Shown here piece after piece: positions 8,508 through 18,350 of a DNA stretch of 64,000 nucleotides (the stretch's first letter is position 1; each line of letters starts with the position of its first letter). The stretch lies in NCBI RefSeq assembly GCF_002858745.1, contig NZ_PJRO01000007.1, forward strand, positions 325,922 through 389,921, written 5' to 3'. This DNA is from Mesorhizobium loti (GTDB lineage Bacteria; Pseudomonadota; Alphaproteobacteria; Rhizobiales; Rhizobiaceae). The translations under genes were made by a program, and so were the position numbers. The notes under the pieces were generated by a model, which saw nothing but the letters and a program-made list of their open reading frames with translations, was not told the DNA's origin and ran no database searches.

Positions 8508-9385
8508 CGGGCGGTCGTTCCGAACAGGCCCTGCGGACGGAACACCAGAACCATGGCTACCGCCAGCGTAGCAATCAGCTTGGCAAGCGTTGGCGAAAAG
8601 AACATCGAGATGATGCCGTCCGACAGGCCGATCAGCAGCGCCGCCACCACCGTGCCGCGCAGCGAGCCCAGGCCGCCGATGATGACGACGATGAAGGACA
8701 GGAGCAGCGGATCCTGCCCCATCAGGTAATGGGCCTGGCTGATCGGCACGATCAGCACCGCAGCGGTGGCGGCCAGCATGGCGCCGAGTGCGAAAACACC
8801 GGCATAGACGCGCTCGACCGGAATGGCGAAGGCCTGCGCCATTTCGCGGTCATATTGCGTGGCGCGCATGACCAGGCCGATCTTCGTTCGGGTCAGCACC
8901 AGCCATGTCGCGATGAGCAGCAGCGCGGATGCTGCAATGACGGAAAGCTTGTAGCCGGAATAGCCGAACCAGGGCAGCAGCACGCGATAGCTGAACGGTG
9001 GCGTCACCGGTCGCGCTTCCGGCCCATAAAAACTCAGCGCCAGTTGCTGGATGATGTAGAGCAGGCCGATGGTGGCAACGATGGTGGCTTCCGGATCGTA
9101 ATTGAGCCGGCGCAACACCAGCCGCTCGGAAAGCAGGGCCACCGAGCCGACCACGAGCGGCGCCACGATCAGCGCCGCCACGAAACCGAGCGCCGGATGC
9201 GTGCCGAGCGCCGTTGCCACCGCCCAGGCAAGCACCGCGCCCAGCATGAAGAACTCGCCATGGGCGACGTTGACGATGCGCATCACCCCGAACACCAGCG
9301 ACAGGCCAAGCGCGGTGAGCGCCAGAACGGCCGCCGTGACCAGCCCTTCCAGCGTGGCGAGCAGAAGATGCGGTCCGAAAGCCAT
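8504..9385 (-). CDS. livH: Branched-chain amino acid ABC transporter permease LivH
   Basis: This is the first permease of the importer, 293 residues from ATG 9385. The longer open frame up to 9541 is rejected because its N-terminal 52 residues are Arg- and Gln-rich and unlike a permease. The family block GLSLVFGVMRIVNVAHGEFFM is present near residue 30. The gene lies 35 bases after the binding-protein gene and is coupled to livM. Confidence 0.9.
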   Translation of the reverse strand: MAFGPHLLLATLEGLVTAAVLALTALGLSLVFGVMRIVNVAHGEFFMLGAVLAWAVATALGTHPALGFVAALIVAPLVVGSVALLSERLVLRRLNYDPEATIVATIGLLYIIQQLALSFYGPEARPVTPPFSYRVLLPWFGYSGYKLSVIAASALLLIATWLVLTRTKIGLVMRATQYDREMAQAFAIPVERVYAGVFALGAMLAATAAVLIVPISQAHYLMGQDPLLLSFIVVIIGGLGSLRGTVVAALLIGLSDGIISMFFSPTLAKLIATLAVAMVLVFRPQGLFGTTAR

Positions 9386-9420
9386 CAGGTTCCGGCTTTC
9401 GATGACGGCAAGGCCATCAC

Positions 9421-10719
9421 CTACAAGGACTGCTTGGTGTAGTCGGCCTCCGGCTCGTACATGCCGTCCTCGATCGCCGTCTTGTGCACGACCTTGAGCT
9501 TGCCGCCTTCCAGCTTGGAGATGTTCTGGGTGCCGAAGCACTGGTGGATCTTGCCGTTGAAGACCTTCTTGCCTTGCGGATGCTCCGGTCCTTCGGCGAA
9601 TTCGGTCAACGCCTCGGTCGCCTCGACCAATTTTGCGCGGTCTTCCGGCCCCTTGTAGCCGGCATCTTCCATCGCCTTCTTGATGACGTAGAGCGTTTCC
9701 CAGCAGCCGAACATATGTGCGGCAGTGGAGACGTCCTTGGCGTCGGCGACGGCCGCGCCGTTGTCGTCGATGTCGACGGCGGCGCGGTAGGCCTTCTGCG
9801 CTTCCGTGTCATCGGCCTGCGCATAGCGCGGCGAACCTTCCCAGAAATGGCTGCCGTCGAGATATTCGAGGCCGGGGCTGTTGATGTCGACCGCTTCCAG
9901 CGAGTCGATGAAACCGAACAGCTTCGGCCCGCTTGATCCGTAGAAGTCACCCAGTTCCTTGACGAAGGTGAGCACCGCCGGCCCGACCATGACGTGGTAG
10001 ATGGCGTCGGTGTCGGAGGGGATCTGCGGGAAGTACTTGGTGAAGGAGGATTCCGTCGGCGGGATCGCGATCTTTGCCACGACTTCCGCACCCGCCTTCT
10101 GCAAGGCCGGTGGCAGGTAGTCGCGATGGTCGTAGCCGAAAGCGTAGTCGGGGAAGATCATGGTGATCTTCTTGCCAGCATTGGCGGCGATCCATGGCGC
10201 CACGGACGTCACCTGCGCGCGCACGTCGGTAATGCCTGGCTGGAACACGTAGCGGTTCAGCTTGCCGGACGCGACATGATAGCCTTCCGAGACAACATAA
10301 TAGGGGATCTTCAGTTCGCCCGCCGTCGGCGCCGAACCGACCACGACATTGGAAAACAGGGTGCCATAGACGATGTCGACCTTGTGCTGGGTGGCAAGCT
10401 TGGCCACCACTTCGGCGCCCCGGGCGGCATCCGTACCGTCGTCTTCGATGACCACTTCAATCGGCCGGCCGTTGATACCGCCGGCGGCGTTGATCGCCTT
10501 CACAGCGGCTGCGGTGGTCCTTTCATACCAGCGGCCGTAGGCGGCACCGATGCCGGTGCGATGCGCCTGGAAGCCGATCCTCATCGGTGCCGAACTTTGC
10601 GCCTGCGCATAACGCACGAAACCGGGTGCAGCAGCCAGGCCTGCGCCGGCAGCCAGTCCTTTCAGGATGGTGCGGCGGGACGCCTTGCCGTTGGTCAGAT
10701 CGAAGAAGCGGCCGGTCAT
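9421..10719 (-). CDS. ABC transporter periplasmic substrate-binding protein, branched-chain amino acid type
   Basis: This 432-residue periplasmic binding protein (Peripla_BP_6, LivJ-like fold) is the first gene of the operon. It starts at ATG 10719 behind AGGGGAA. The signal peptide carries a twin-arginine motif (SRRTILKGL, about residues 14-22) and an Ala-rich core ending at AQA, so Tat export is likely. The mature part begins PMRIGFQAHRTGIGAAYGRW. At about 400 mature residues it is longer than classical LivJ (about 345), as in subgroups that bind amides, aromatics or urea. The ligand is not assignable from sequence alone. Confidence 0.85.
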   Translation of the reverse strand: MTGRFFDLTNGKASRRTILKGLAAGAGLAAAPGFVRYAQAQSSAPMRIGFQAHRTGIGAAYGRWYERTTAAAVKAINAAGGINGRPIEVVIEDDGTDAARGAEVVAKLATQHKVDIVYGTLFSNVVVGSAPTAGELKIPYYVVSEGYHVASGKLNRYVFQPGITDVRAQVTSVAPWIAANAGKKITMIFPDYAFGYDHRDYLPPALQKAGAEVVAKIAIPPTESSFTKYFPQIPSDTDAIYHVMVGPAVLTFVKELGDFYGSSGPKLFGFIDSLEAVDINSPGLEYLDGSHFWEGSPRYAQADDTEAQKAYRAAVDIDDNGAAVADAKDVSTAAHMFGCWETLYVIKKAMEDAGYKGPEDRAKLVEATEALTEFAEGPEHPQGKKVFNGKIHQCFGTQNISKLEGGKLKVVHKTAIEDGMYEPEADYTKQSL

Positions 10720-10841
10720 CGAATTCCCCTCATGGCATTGACCCACGGCCGGCAACCGGCCGCATGAAATCGCGTGGCAAACCAAGCATCAAACCCCTGT
10801 CAAGGCAAGCCAGCATTCCGCCCTTTGCCGGCAACAGGACG

Positions 10842-12275
10842 TCATCCGGCGGTGGGTGTCGCAAGCAGCCAGAGGCCGAAAAGCGTATACGCAACCATCA
10901 GCATGGTAAGCGGAATCTGCAACAACGCCGCCTGCGACGTTACAGGCGCCAACCGGGACGCTGTGACATGAGCAACAAGCACGGCCAGGATGTGCCCGCC
11001 GACGATCAGGACCGCCTGGATGTTCCACAGCCACCAGGCCGCGTCCGCACCGGCGGCGATGCCCGCGGTGACCGTCATATGCGCCGTTCCGAACAGATCC
11101 CACCCCAGGGCGAAAGGATCCGACAGGGCAACCAGGGCATACTGGCCATTGACGAGCACATCAGTGAGATAGTGCGCGATGTGATAGGCCAGCGCGATCG
11201 GCACGATCGACCAGACCAGCAGTCCGGCAATCTGAGTGAAGGGGAGGCGGCCGCCGGCAAGCCAGCGACCGGCCAGGATCGAGACGCCGAACAACAGCGC
11301 CAGCAAGAAAAACGTCGCGACGAGACCCAGGCTACCCATGCCGATCATCGCGGTGCGGCCGGGCAGTTCGAGCGGGTTGATACCGTTCAGGCCGAACCAG
11401 AAGAAGGTTCGCATCAGCCCGTCGAAAGAGACCGACGACAGGGCAAGCAGCAGGAAGGCACCACCGCTAAACGGCAGCGACGTCGCGTCGAGCAATTTGG
11501 CGCCCGGCCAGCAGAGCGACAGCCTGCCAGCTTCATCGCGGTCGAGCAGCGAGAACCGCGCCAGCATCGCAAAGAAGATGCTGAGGAATTCGCCGCGGCT
11601 GCTCCACACGTCATAGCCGAACACCAGCATCAACACGAAGCTGAACAACCAGTAACCGCCGGCCACCATGGCCAGTTTTGAAGGATCGTCCGGGGCGGGA
11701 TAGACCAGTTCGAACCAGGCAAAGCCGAAGAAAAACAGGAAGGCGAGCCAATAACCGAGCCACGACGGCAGGCGCATTCGCTCATCTTCGCTACCGATCA
11801 ATCGTGCGAGGAGCCGCCAGGGCCCGTACCATGGGTTCAGCCAGGACCAGAGGTTGCCGAACATCCCTTGAGCCAACGTCATACCAGTCCAAAGCAGGGT
11901 CCAGATGGTCAGCGGCAAGGGATTGGAGAGAGGATCGCGGCTGCCCCAGAACCCGGCTGCGATCAGGGCGACAAAAACGGCGAATGAAAGCAGACTGACG
12001 GCAACACGTGCGGTATCCGGAAGCCGGAAAAGGACGAGCCGCTTGCGCCAGAGGCGGCGCAGCGCTTCGGGAGACATCAGGCTCAGCACCAGGAAGGATG
12101 CCGCCACCGCGAAGGCGCCGCCCGCGAGATAGTAGTTGGTCGGCAAAAGCAGGACATGGCCGCGGTCGGAAGCATGCGCCAATGCCTGTGCTGGAAGCAG
12201 CAGAACCGAGCATGCGGATGCGGCGACAGTGAATGCTGCCCACCGAGTTTGCCGCTGACTGAACCGCTTGCTCAT
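10842..12275 (-). CDS. Polytopic membrane protein of unknown function
   Basis: This 477-residue inner-membrane protein starts at ATG 12275. It has a signal-like N-terminus ending in AQALA and about eleven hydrophobic segments. A Trp-rich block, GNLWSWLNPWYGPWRLLARL, lies near residues 130-150. In the C-terminal part there are several His residues within or near membrane segments (AYHIAHYLTD, GTAHMT, GGHILAVLVAHVTASR), which could bind metal or heme. Related polytopic proteins in databases are sometimes called fenitrothion hydrolase; I recall this only as an annotation label and do not assert the activity. It lies 29 bases downstream of pncB, so the two may be co-transcribed. Confidence 0.7.
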   Translation of the reverse strand: MSKRFSQRQTRWAAFTVAASACSVLLLPAQALAHASDRGHVLLLPTNYYLAGGAFAVAASFLVLSLMSPEALRRLWRKRLVLFRLPDTARVAVSLLSFAVFVALIAAGFWGSRDPLSNPLPLTIWTLLWTGMTLAQGMFGNLWSWLNPWYGPWRLLARLIGSEDERMRLPSWLGYWLAFLFFFGFAWFELVYPAPDDPSKLAMVAGGYWLFSFVLMLVFGYDVWSSRGEFLSIFFAMLARFSLLDRDEAGRLSLCWPGAKLLDATSLPFSGGAFLLLALSSVSFDGLMRTFFWFGLNGINPLELPGRTAMIGMGSLGLVATFFLLALLFGVSILAGRWLAGGRLPFTQIAGLLVWSIVPIALAYHIAHYLTDVLVNGQYALVALSDPFALGWDLFGTAHMTVTAGIAAGADAAWWLWNIQAVLIVGGHILAVLVAHVTASRLAPVTSQAALLQIPLTMLMVAYTLFGLWLLATPTAG

Positions 12276-12304
12276 CCTGCGAACGGCAACCGAACCCGCC
12301 TTGC

Positions 12305-13609
12305 CTAGACCTTCACGAGCTGGCGCACTCGCGCCTCTTCGCCGAAGACGCGAATGTAGCGCTCGATTTCCTTCTCGTCGCCCGTCGCCTTCGCCGGATT
12401 GTCGGACAGCTTCACCGCCGGGCGGCCATTGGTTTCGGTGACCTTGCACACCAGCGAGATCGCGTTGAGCCGGTCGGTCGGCACCGGCGCGCAATCCTCG
12501 AAATCATTGGTGAGATTGGTGCCCCAGCCGAAGGACATGCGCACCTTGCCCTCGAAATGGCGATAGGTCTCGATGATGGTTTCGACATCGAGGCCATCGG
12601 AGAAGATCAGCAGTTTCTGGCGGGGGTCCCTGCCCCTTTCATGCCACCAGGAAATGATGCGTTCGCCCCCTTCGATCGGCGGCGCGCTGTCGGGGCGGAA
12701 GCCCGTCCAGTCAGCGACCCAGTCCGGCGCGTCACGCAGGAAGGCGGCGGTGCCAAAGGCGTCTGGCAGCACGATCAACAGATTGCCGCCGTAATAACGC
12801 TGCCAGTCCTGCAGGACCTTGTAAGGCGCCTGGCGCAACTCGGCCTCGGAATTGGCCATCGCAGCAAGCACCATCGGCAATTCGTGTGCGTTGGTGCCGA
12901 GCGCTTCGAGATCGTTGTCCATTGCCAGCAGCACGTTCGAGGTGCCCGTAAAGGCCTCGCCGATGCCTTCCTTCAGGGCTTCCACGCACCAGCGCTGCCA
13001 CAGGAAGGAATGACGCCGGCGCGTGCCGAAGTCGGAGATGCGGATGGCCGGCAGCTGTTTCAGACGTTCTGTCTTGGCCCACATCTTGGCCTTGGCGCGT
13101 GCGTAGAGCACGTCGAGAGCAAACGGGCCGAAAGCTTTGAGCGCCGAACGCGACCGCAATTCGTTGATGATGGCCAGCGCCGGGATTTCCCACAGCGTGG
13201 TGTACATCCACGGGCCGGAGAAAGAGAGTTCGAACTGGCCGTCGCGTTTGGTCAGCTCATATTCGGGCAACTGGAAGTTCTCCAGCCAGGCAAGGAATTC
13301 CGGCTCGAAGATCTGCTTGCGGCCATAGAAGTTGTTACCGCCCAGCCAGATCATTTCCTTCTTGGTGAAACGCAGTGTCCTGGCGTGATCGAGCTGCTCG
13401 CGCAGTTCGCCGATATCGATCTCGTCGGCCAGCCGCACCTTGGTCTTGCGATTGATGAGCGAGAAGGTGGTGTCGACCTTGGGATACAGGCCCCAGATCA
13501 TCTGCAGCATCAGAAGCTTGTAGAAATCGGTGTCGAGCAGCGACCGCACGATGGGGTCGAGCTTCCAGGTGTGGTTGTAGACGCGCCGCGCGATGTCAGT
13601 CTTGGCCAT
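12305..13609 (-). CDS. pncB: Nicotinate phosphoribosyltransferase
   Basis: PncB converts nicotinate and phosphoribosyl pyrophosphate to nicotinate mononucleotide in the NAD salvage pathway in the cytoplasm. The 434-residue product shows the N-terminal [14 protein letters not shown] block, the central [10 protein letters not shown] motif around the phosphorylated-His region, and [10 protein letters not shown] near residue 358. The length fits the alphaproteobacterial enzyme. It starts at ATG 13609 and reads away from the LysR gene at 13753. No NAD-specific regulator is next to it. Confidence 0.95.
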   Translation of the reverse strand: MAKTDIARRVYNHTWKLDPIVRSLLDTDFYKLLMLQMIWGLYPKVDTTFSLINRKTKVRLADEIDIGELREQLDHARTLRFTKKEMIWLGGNNFYGRKQIFEPEFLAWLENFQLPEYELTKRDGQFELSFSGPWMYTTLWEIPALAIINELRSRSALKAFGPFALDVLYARAKAKMWAKTERLKQLPAIRISDFGTRRRHSFLWQRWCVEALKEGIGEAFTGTSNVLLAMDNDLEALGTNAHELPMVLAAMANSEAELRQAPYKVLQDWQRYYGGNLLIVLPDAFGTAAFLRDAPDWVADWTGFRPDSAPPIEGGERIISWWHERGRDPRQKLLIFSDGLDVETIIETYRHFEGKVRMSFGWGTNLTNDFEDCAPVPTDRLNAISLVCKVTETNGRPAVKLSDNPAKATGDEKEIERYIRVFGEEARVRQLVKV

Positions 13610-13681
13610 GTCCGAAACCTGTTTCCGCCGAAGTCCTATCCACTACCGGATTGGCCTCTTAGCATTGAAATGATTAACGCG

Positions 13682-13711
13682 CTTCCCGCTTTGCGACCGC
13701 AAGGCGGGAAG
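13682..13711. terminator. Perfect-like 30-base inverted repeat after the LysR gene
   Basis: Arms 13682-13695 and 13698-13711 pair over 14 bases with one T-G wobble, leaving a 2-base centre that would open in RNA. It sits between the LysR stop (13753) and the pncB start (13609), both on the minus strand. There is no T-run on the minus-strand side, so it may be a terminator, an mRNA-stabilising hairpin or a protein-binding site. Confidence 0.45.
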
Positions 13712-13752
13712 GCCATGAACATGGGGGCATCACCGCTACTTGTCGAGCAGTC

Positions 13753-14730
13753 TCATTCTTCGGATTTCGCCACCAGTTGCAGCATGGGCCGCTTGCGGCG
13801 GGCGCTGAGCCTCGTGCCCACCGTCTCGGGCCGGCTTTCACCCTCGGCCTTTTCGGCAAACAGCCAGTCCACGAAGACCTGCACGATCGGTGTGGAGCGC
13901 ATTTCATTGCGGCAGATCACGTAGAAATCGTCGACCGCCGGCACCGAGAGCCCGAACGGCACGATGAGCTGGCCCATCGCCAGCAGGCGGCTTGCCGTCA
14001 TCGTATCGCCAAGCGCCACGCCATGGCCATGAAGCGCAGCCTCGATCGACAGGCGGGCATCGTTGAACTGATGGCGCCGGCAGACCCGCTCGAGGTCGAG
14101 GGCATCGGCAGCGGCAAGCCAGGTGTGCCACTCCCGCCCGTCGTCGCCATGCAGCAGGACATGGTCGGCAAGGTCGCGGATGGAACGGATCGGCCGGTTG
14201 TTGGCGAGTGTCGGGCTGATGACCGGAAACAGCTCCAGTCCCGACCATTTGCGGATCCAGCAATCGGTCCAGCTGCCATCGCCATAGTGCACGCAGACAT
14301 CGATGTCGGGCTGGCGGATATCCCGCGCATCGTTGGAAGCGAGCAGTTTCAGCCGGATGTCGGGATAGCGCGCCGTGAAAGAGCCGAGGCGCGGGATCAG
14401 CCACAGGGACAGGAGGGCCGGAACGCAGGACACGACAAGCGCGCCGCTGCTGGCCGGGCGGGTAAGCCGCGCGGCGGCAGCCGCAATGCCCTCGAAGGCG
14501 CCCGACACCGCCGGCAGAAGCTCGGCGCCGTGTGGGGTGAGTTTGAGACGTGAACCAATCCGTTCGAACAGCTTGACCCCGAGCGACTGCTCCAGTGCCT
14601 TGATCTGATGGCTGACCGCACCGTGGGTGACATGGAGCTCGGCGGCTGCCTTGGAAAGCGAGCCGTGCCGGGCCGTCGCCTCGAAGGCACGCAAGGGATT
14701 GAGGGGCGGAAGGCGGCGGGAGCTGCTCAT
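13753..14730 (-). CDS. LysR-family regulator of the adjacent ureohydrolase/ABC operon
   Basis: This 325-residue LysR-type regulator belongs to the GcvA/AmpR branch. The N-terminal PPLNPLRAFEATARHGSLSK and the helix-turn-helix AAAELHVTHGAVSHQIKALE (about 30-49) are typical. The effector domain covers about residues 95-300, and the tail is rich in Arg and Lys. It is transcribed divergently from the agmatinase-family gene at 14922, so it is the likely activator of that operon. The 191-base intergenic region contains AT-rich symmetry around 14785-14794. The inducer is presumably the guanidino substrate or a product (inference). Confidence 0.85.
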   Translation of the reverse strand: MSSSRRLPPLNPLRAFEATARHGSLSKAAAELHVTHGAVSHQIKALEQSLGVKLFERIGSRLKLTPHGAELLPAVSGAFEGIAAAAARLTRPASSGALVVSCVPALLSLWLIPRLGSFTARYPDIRLKLLASNDARDIRQPDIDVCVHYGDGSWTDCWIRKWSGLELFPVISPTLANNRPIRSIRDLADHVLLHGDDGREWHTWLAAADALDLERVCRRHQFNDARLSIEAALHGHGVALGDTMTASRLLAMGQLIVPFGLSVPAVDDFYVICRNEMRSTPIVQVFVDWLFAEKAEGESRPETVGTRLSARRKRPMLQLVAKSEE

Positions 14731-14784
14731 GGGCCAGTGTCAAGACGCAGTGTGAGATTTTCTAACAGCCAGCGCTATAACAAT

Positions 14785-14794
14785 ATCAATTGAT
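14785..14794. promoter_or_regulatory. Candidate LysR operator, AT-rich palindrome
   Basis: ATCAATTGAT is a perfect 10-base palindrome in an AT-rich patch of an otherwise GC-rich region. It lies between the divergent LysR gene (start 14730) and the agmatinase gene (start 14922). Position and symmetry suggest an operator or promoter element; binding is not shown. Confidence 0.3.
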
Positions 14795-14921
14795 TTTCCA
14801 TCCGCAGGCTCCGACAATCCGCGGCAATCAATCATAAAAACACGGTATCGCAGGCAGCCGAAACTGGTTCATGCCCCGCATCGGAGGCACATCGGCGCGC
14901 CTCTATAGGAGGAGTTGCAGG

Positions 14922-15974
14922 ATGGGTTTCGACAACGGCAAGCTCGACGCGTTGCGCCGCAAATATGGCGAGAGCCATGGCGGCGAGTTGTTCGACCCGA
15001 AGTTCCGCCGGGTCGCCGACAAGATATTTTCCAAAGGCGGCACCCGGCTGGCGCCCTATTCCGGCATCCCGACCTTCCTGACCGCGCCCTATCGCGACGT
15101 GGCAGTCGACAATCCCGATTTTGGCGACCTCCAGGTGGCGATGATCGGCGTGCCGATGGATCTCGGCGTCACCAATCGTCCGGGCTCCCGTTTCGGCCCC
15201 CGCGCGCTCCGCGCCATCGAGCGCATCGGGCCGTACAATCATGTGCTGGACTGCGCGCCCACCCATGAACTCCGGGTGGCGGATATCGGCGATGTGCCAT
15301 TCCGTAGCCGCTACCGGCTGGAGATGAGCCACGACGATATCGAAAAGCGCCTCAACCAGATCGTCGATGCAGGCGTGATCCCGCTGTCGGTCGGCGGCGA
15401 CCACTCGATCACCCACCCGATCCTGAAGGCCGTCGGCAAGGATCGGCCGGTCGGCATGATCCATATCGATGCGCATTGCGATACCGGCGGCGCCTTCGAC
15501 CAGACCAAGTTCCATCATGGCGGTCCCTTCCGCAACGCAGTGCTTGACGGCGTGCTCGACCCGTCGCGCACCATCCAGATCGGCATCCGCGGCGCGGCCG
15601 AATATCTGTGGGAGTTCACCTACGAGTCCGGCATGACCGTCGTCCATGCCGAAGAGGTCCCTGGCCTCGGCATCCCGGCCATCATCGAGAGGGCACGTAA
15701 GATCGTCGGCGACGGCCCGACCTACATCTCCTTCGATGTTGACAGCCTCGACCCGGCGTTTGCGCCCGGCACCGGTACCCCGGAAGTCGGCGGTTTGACG
15801 ACGCGCGAGGTTCTGGAGCTGCTGCGCGGACTGAAGGGGCTCAACATCGTCGGTGGCGACGTGGTCGAGGTGGCCCCGCAATATGATTCCACCACCAACA
15901 CGGCGCACGCCGGCGCGCAGGTGCTGTTCGAGATCCTGTCGCTGATGGTGTTCAGCCCTGCGCTGAAAGGATAA
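14922..15974 (+). CDS. Agmatinase-family ureohydrolase
   Basis: This 350-residue member of the arginase/agmatinase family hydrolyses a guanidino compound to an amine and urea using two Mn ions. All metal ligands are visible: GGDHS with Asp160 and His161, DAHCD starting at Asp183, and SFDVDSLDP with PGTGTPEVGG near residue 270-290. The start at ATG 14922 is chosen over an upstream ATG because of a strong AGGAGG at 14908-14913. It is the first gene of an operon with a polyamine-type ABC importer. Substrates could be agmatine, 4-guanidinobutyrate or another guanidino acid; the family motifs do not separate these. Confidence 0.9.
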   Translation: MGFDNGKLDALRRKYGESHGGELFDPKFRRVADKIFSKGGTRLAPYSGIPTFLTAPYRDVAVDNPDFGDLQVAMIGVPMDLGVTNRPGSRFGPRALRAIERIGPYNHVLDCAPTHELRVADIGDVPFRSRYRLEMSHDDIEKRLNQIVDAGVIPLSVGGDHSITHPILKAVGKDRPVGMIHIDAHCDTGGAFDQTKFHHGGPFRNAVLDGVLDPSRTIQIGIRGAAEYLWEFTYESGMTVVHAEEVPGLGIPAIIERARKIVGDGPTYISFDVDSLDPAFAPGTGTPEVGGLTTREVLELLRGLKGLNIVGGDVVEVAPQYDSTTNTAHAGAQVLFEILSLMVFSPALKG

Positions 15975-16051
15975 CGGCGCTGGATCGCGACGCTGTTTTA
16001 TAAGAAAACGATAAGGGAACCCGGCCAAAGCCGGAACAACGGAGAACAACG

Positions 16052-17140
16052 ATGACCGAGATCATGAAGACCATGCTCAGCCGGCGCAGCGTGCTTGGCG
16101 CCGGCGTTGCCGCGGCGGGCGTGCTTGCGATGCCTGCCATCCTGCGCGCCCAGGAAAAGTCGCTGAAGGTCGGCGTCTATGGCGGCTACTTCAAGAAGTC
16201 GTTCGACCAGCACATCTTCCCCGAATTCACCAAGGCGACCGGCATAACCATCGAATCGGTGGCCGAGCCGACCGGTGAAGCCTGGCTGGTGCAGCTGGAG
16301 CAGGCCGCCAAGGCCGGGCAGGCACCGGCCGACCTTTCGATGATGTCGCAGACCTCGACGCTGAAGGGCCAGTCGACCGAGTTGTGGCAGCCGCTCGATA
16401 CCGCCAAATTCAAGCATTACGGCGAGCTCTTGCCGCAGTTCATCAACAAATATGCCGACGGCCGCGTTGCCGGCATCGGCGCGGTGGCCTGGTACATCAC
16501 GCTGGTCACTAACACCAACGTCTACAAGGAAGCGCCAACGTCGTGGGACGCGCTGTGGGACAAGGCCAATGCCGACAAGCTCGGCCTGCTGGCGCTCGCC
16601 TCCAATTCGTTCCTGCTCGAAGTGACGGCAAAGACCTTCATGGGCGGCACCAATGCGCTGGACACCGACGAAGGCATCGACAAGGCTTTTGCCAAGCTTG
16701 CCGAAGTGAAGCCAAATGTGCGCCTGTGGTACCGCGACGAGGCGCAGTTCGAGCAGGCGCTGAAGTCCGGCGAAATCCCGATGGGCCAGTACTACCACGA
16801 CGTCACCGGCCTTGCCGCCAAGGATGGCCAGCCGGTGCGCTCGACCTTCCCTAAGGAAGGCGGCATTCAGGATTCCGGCAACTGGGTGCTGTCGCGCGCC
16901 TCGAAGAAGGTCGACGAGGCACATACCTTCATCGACTATATGAGCCAGCCGGCGGTCCAGGGCCTGATGTCACGCAATGTCGGCACTGCGCCGACACTGA
17001 AGCGCGACGTGCTTGACCTCAAACCGGAAGAATTCGCCGCGGTGTCTTCCGACATCGCGCCGATCATTCCGCGCTACGACCTCTATGTGTCGAAGGCCGA
17101 CGCGATCAACCAGAAATGGACCGAGCTGATCGTCGGCTAA
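16052..17140 (+). CDS. Polyamine-type ABC transporter substrate-binding protein
   Basis: This 362-residue periplasmic binding protein of the PotD/PotF type (SBP_bac family) delivers the solute to the permeases encoded downstream. The N-terminus has a twin-arginine-like SRRSVLGAG and an Ala-rich core ending ILRAQ, so export may be by Tat. The mature protein begins KSLKVGVYGGYFKKSF. A GGAG ribosome binding site precedes ATG 16052. It lies between the ureohydrolase and the ATPase gene, followed by a stable hairpin that may raise its expression over the other transporter genes. Confidence 0.88.
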   Translation: MTEIMKTMLSRRSVLGAGVAAAGVLAMPAILRAQEKSLKVGVYGGYFKKSFDQHIFPEFTKATGITIESVAEPTGEAWLVQLEQAAKAGQAPADLSMMSQTSTLKGQSTELWQPLDTAKFKHYGELLPQFINKYADGRVAGIGAVAWYITLVTNTNVYKEAPTSWDALWDKANADKLGLLALASNSFLLEVTAKTFMGGTNALDTDEGIDKAFAKLAEVKPNVRLWYRDEAQFEQALKSGEIPMGQYYHDVTGLAAKDGQPVRSTFPKEGGIQDSGNWVLSRASKKVDEAHTFIDYMSQPAVQGLMSRNVGTAPTLKRDVLDLKPEEFAAVSSDIAPIIPRYDLYVSKADAINQKWTELIVG

Positions 17141-17186
17141 CTGCGTTCCCTCCTCCATGGTGGAACCAGGAATTTGCGAGCGATAC

Positions 17187-17209
17187 CGGAGCCCGCCTTG
17201 CGGGCTCCG
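17187..17209 (+). terminator. Stem-loop downstream of the binding-protein gene
   Basis: Arms 17187-17196 and 17200-17209 form a perfect 10-base GC-rich stem with a 3-base loop. No T-run follows. In ABC operons such a hairpin between the binding-protein gene and the next gene commonly protects the upstream mRNA or attenuates transcription; that role is inferred here from position. Confidence 0.6.
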
Positions 17210-17312
17210 CATCTTCGCATCGACCGCAGACATGTCGCCCGCCTTCCGCTAATTTTGAAGGCGGAACCAACTGCACCATCCGCATGCACGACCAGCCAAG
17301 CAGGATAACGCC

Positions 17313-18350
17313 ATGCCCGGATTGTCCATTAATTCGATCACCAAGCGCTTCGCCGATTTCGCCGCCGTCGACGACATCAGCCTGTCGGTACCGGACGGCA
17401 AGTTCGTCTGCCTGCTCGGGCCTTCCGGCTGTGGCAAGACCACCCTGCTTCGCATGATCGCCGGGCTCGAGGAGCCGACCAGCGGTGCCATCGTGCTCGA
17501 CGGCGACGACATCACCCGCGTGCCGACGCACAAGCGCAATCTCGGCATGGTGTTCCAGTCGCTGGCGCTGTTTCCGCACCTGACCGTTGGCGAAAACATC
17601 GCCTATGCACTGCGTATCCGCGGTGCCTCGAAGGACGACCAACGCAAACGCGTCGACGAACTGCTGGCGATGATCCATCTGACGGGTTTCGCGGACCGGC
17701 CGGTGGCCAAACTGTCGGGCGGCCAGCGCCAGCGCGTGGCGATCGCCCGTGCGCTCGCTTTATCACCAAAACTTTTCCTGCTCGACGAGCCACTATCGGC
17801 GCTCGATGCTAAGCTGCGCGAAGCCATGCAGGTCGAACTGCGCCAGCTGCAGCAGCGTCTGGGCATCACGACCATCGTCGTCACCCACGACCAGCGCGAA
17901 GCGATGACCATGGCCGACCTCGTCGTCGTCATGGGCAAGGGCAAGATCCTGCAGGCTGCTTCGCCGATCGAGATATACCGCAAGCCGGCGGATGCCTTCG
18001 TCGCCGACTTCATCGGCATCACCAACCTTCTGCCTGCCGAGGCTGACAGCGCTGGCCGCACCACGGTGCTGGGGGCAGCCGTGCCCGGCGTTGCCCTGCC
18101 AACGGGCTCGGCCAAGGCCACCATCTCGATCCGCCCCGAGGATATTCATTTCTCATCGCCCGGTGCCGGCGCGATCGCCGGAACGGTCAGCTTCGTGCGC
18201 GACCTCGGCGGCACGGTCGAGACCTTCGTGGAAGCCGGCGGCACGACCATCGTTGCGGTGGCCACGCCGCGCGAGCGCCCCAATGTCAGCGTCGGCCAGG
18301 CCATCGGCGTGGTGCTGCCGCCGGAGAGTTGCGTGGTGCTGCAGCCATGA
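17313..18350 (+). CDS. Polyamine-type ABC transporter ATP-binding protein
   Basis: This 345-residue PotA-like ATPase has Walker A GPSGCGKTT (about residues 35-43), signature LSGGQRQRVAIARAL, Walker B LFLLDEP, the H-loop VVTHDQ, and a C-terminal TOBE domain (about 270-345). It powers uptake through the two permeases that follow. The stop overlaps the next start by 4 bases (ATGA at 18347-18350). Confidence 0.92.
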   Translation: MPGLSINSITKRFADFAAVDDISLSVPDGKFVCLLGPSGCGKTTLLRMIAGLEEPTSGAIVLDGDDITRVPTHKRNLGMVFQSLALFPHLTVGENIAYALRIRGASKDDQRKRVDELLAMIHLTGFADRPVAKLSGGQRQRVAIARALALSPKLFLLDEPLSALDAKLREAMQVELRQLQQRLGITTIVVTHDQREAMTMADLVVVMGKGKILQAASPIEIYRKPADAFVADFIGITNLLPAEADSAGRTTVLGAAVPGVALPTGSAKATISIRPEDIHFSSPGAGAIAGTVSFVRDLGGTVETFVEAGGTTIVAVATPRERPNVSVGQAIGVVLPPESCVVLQP

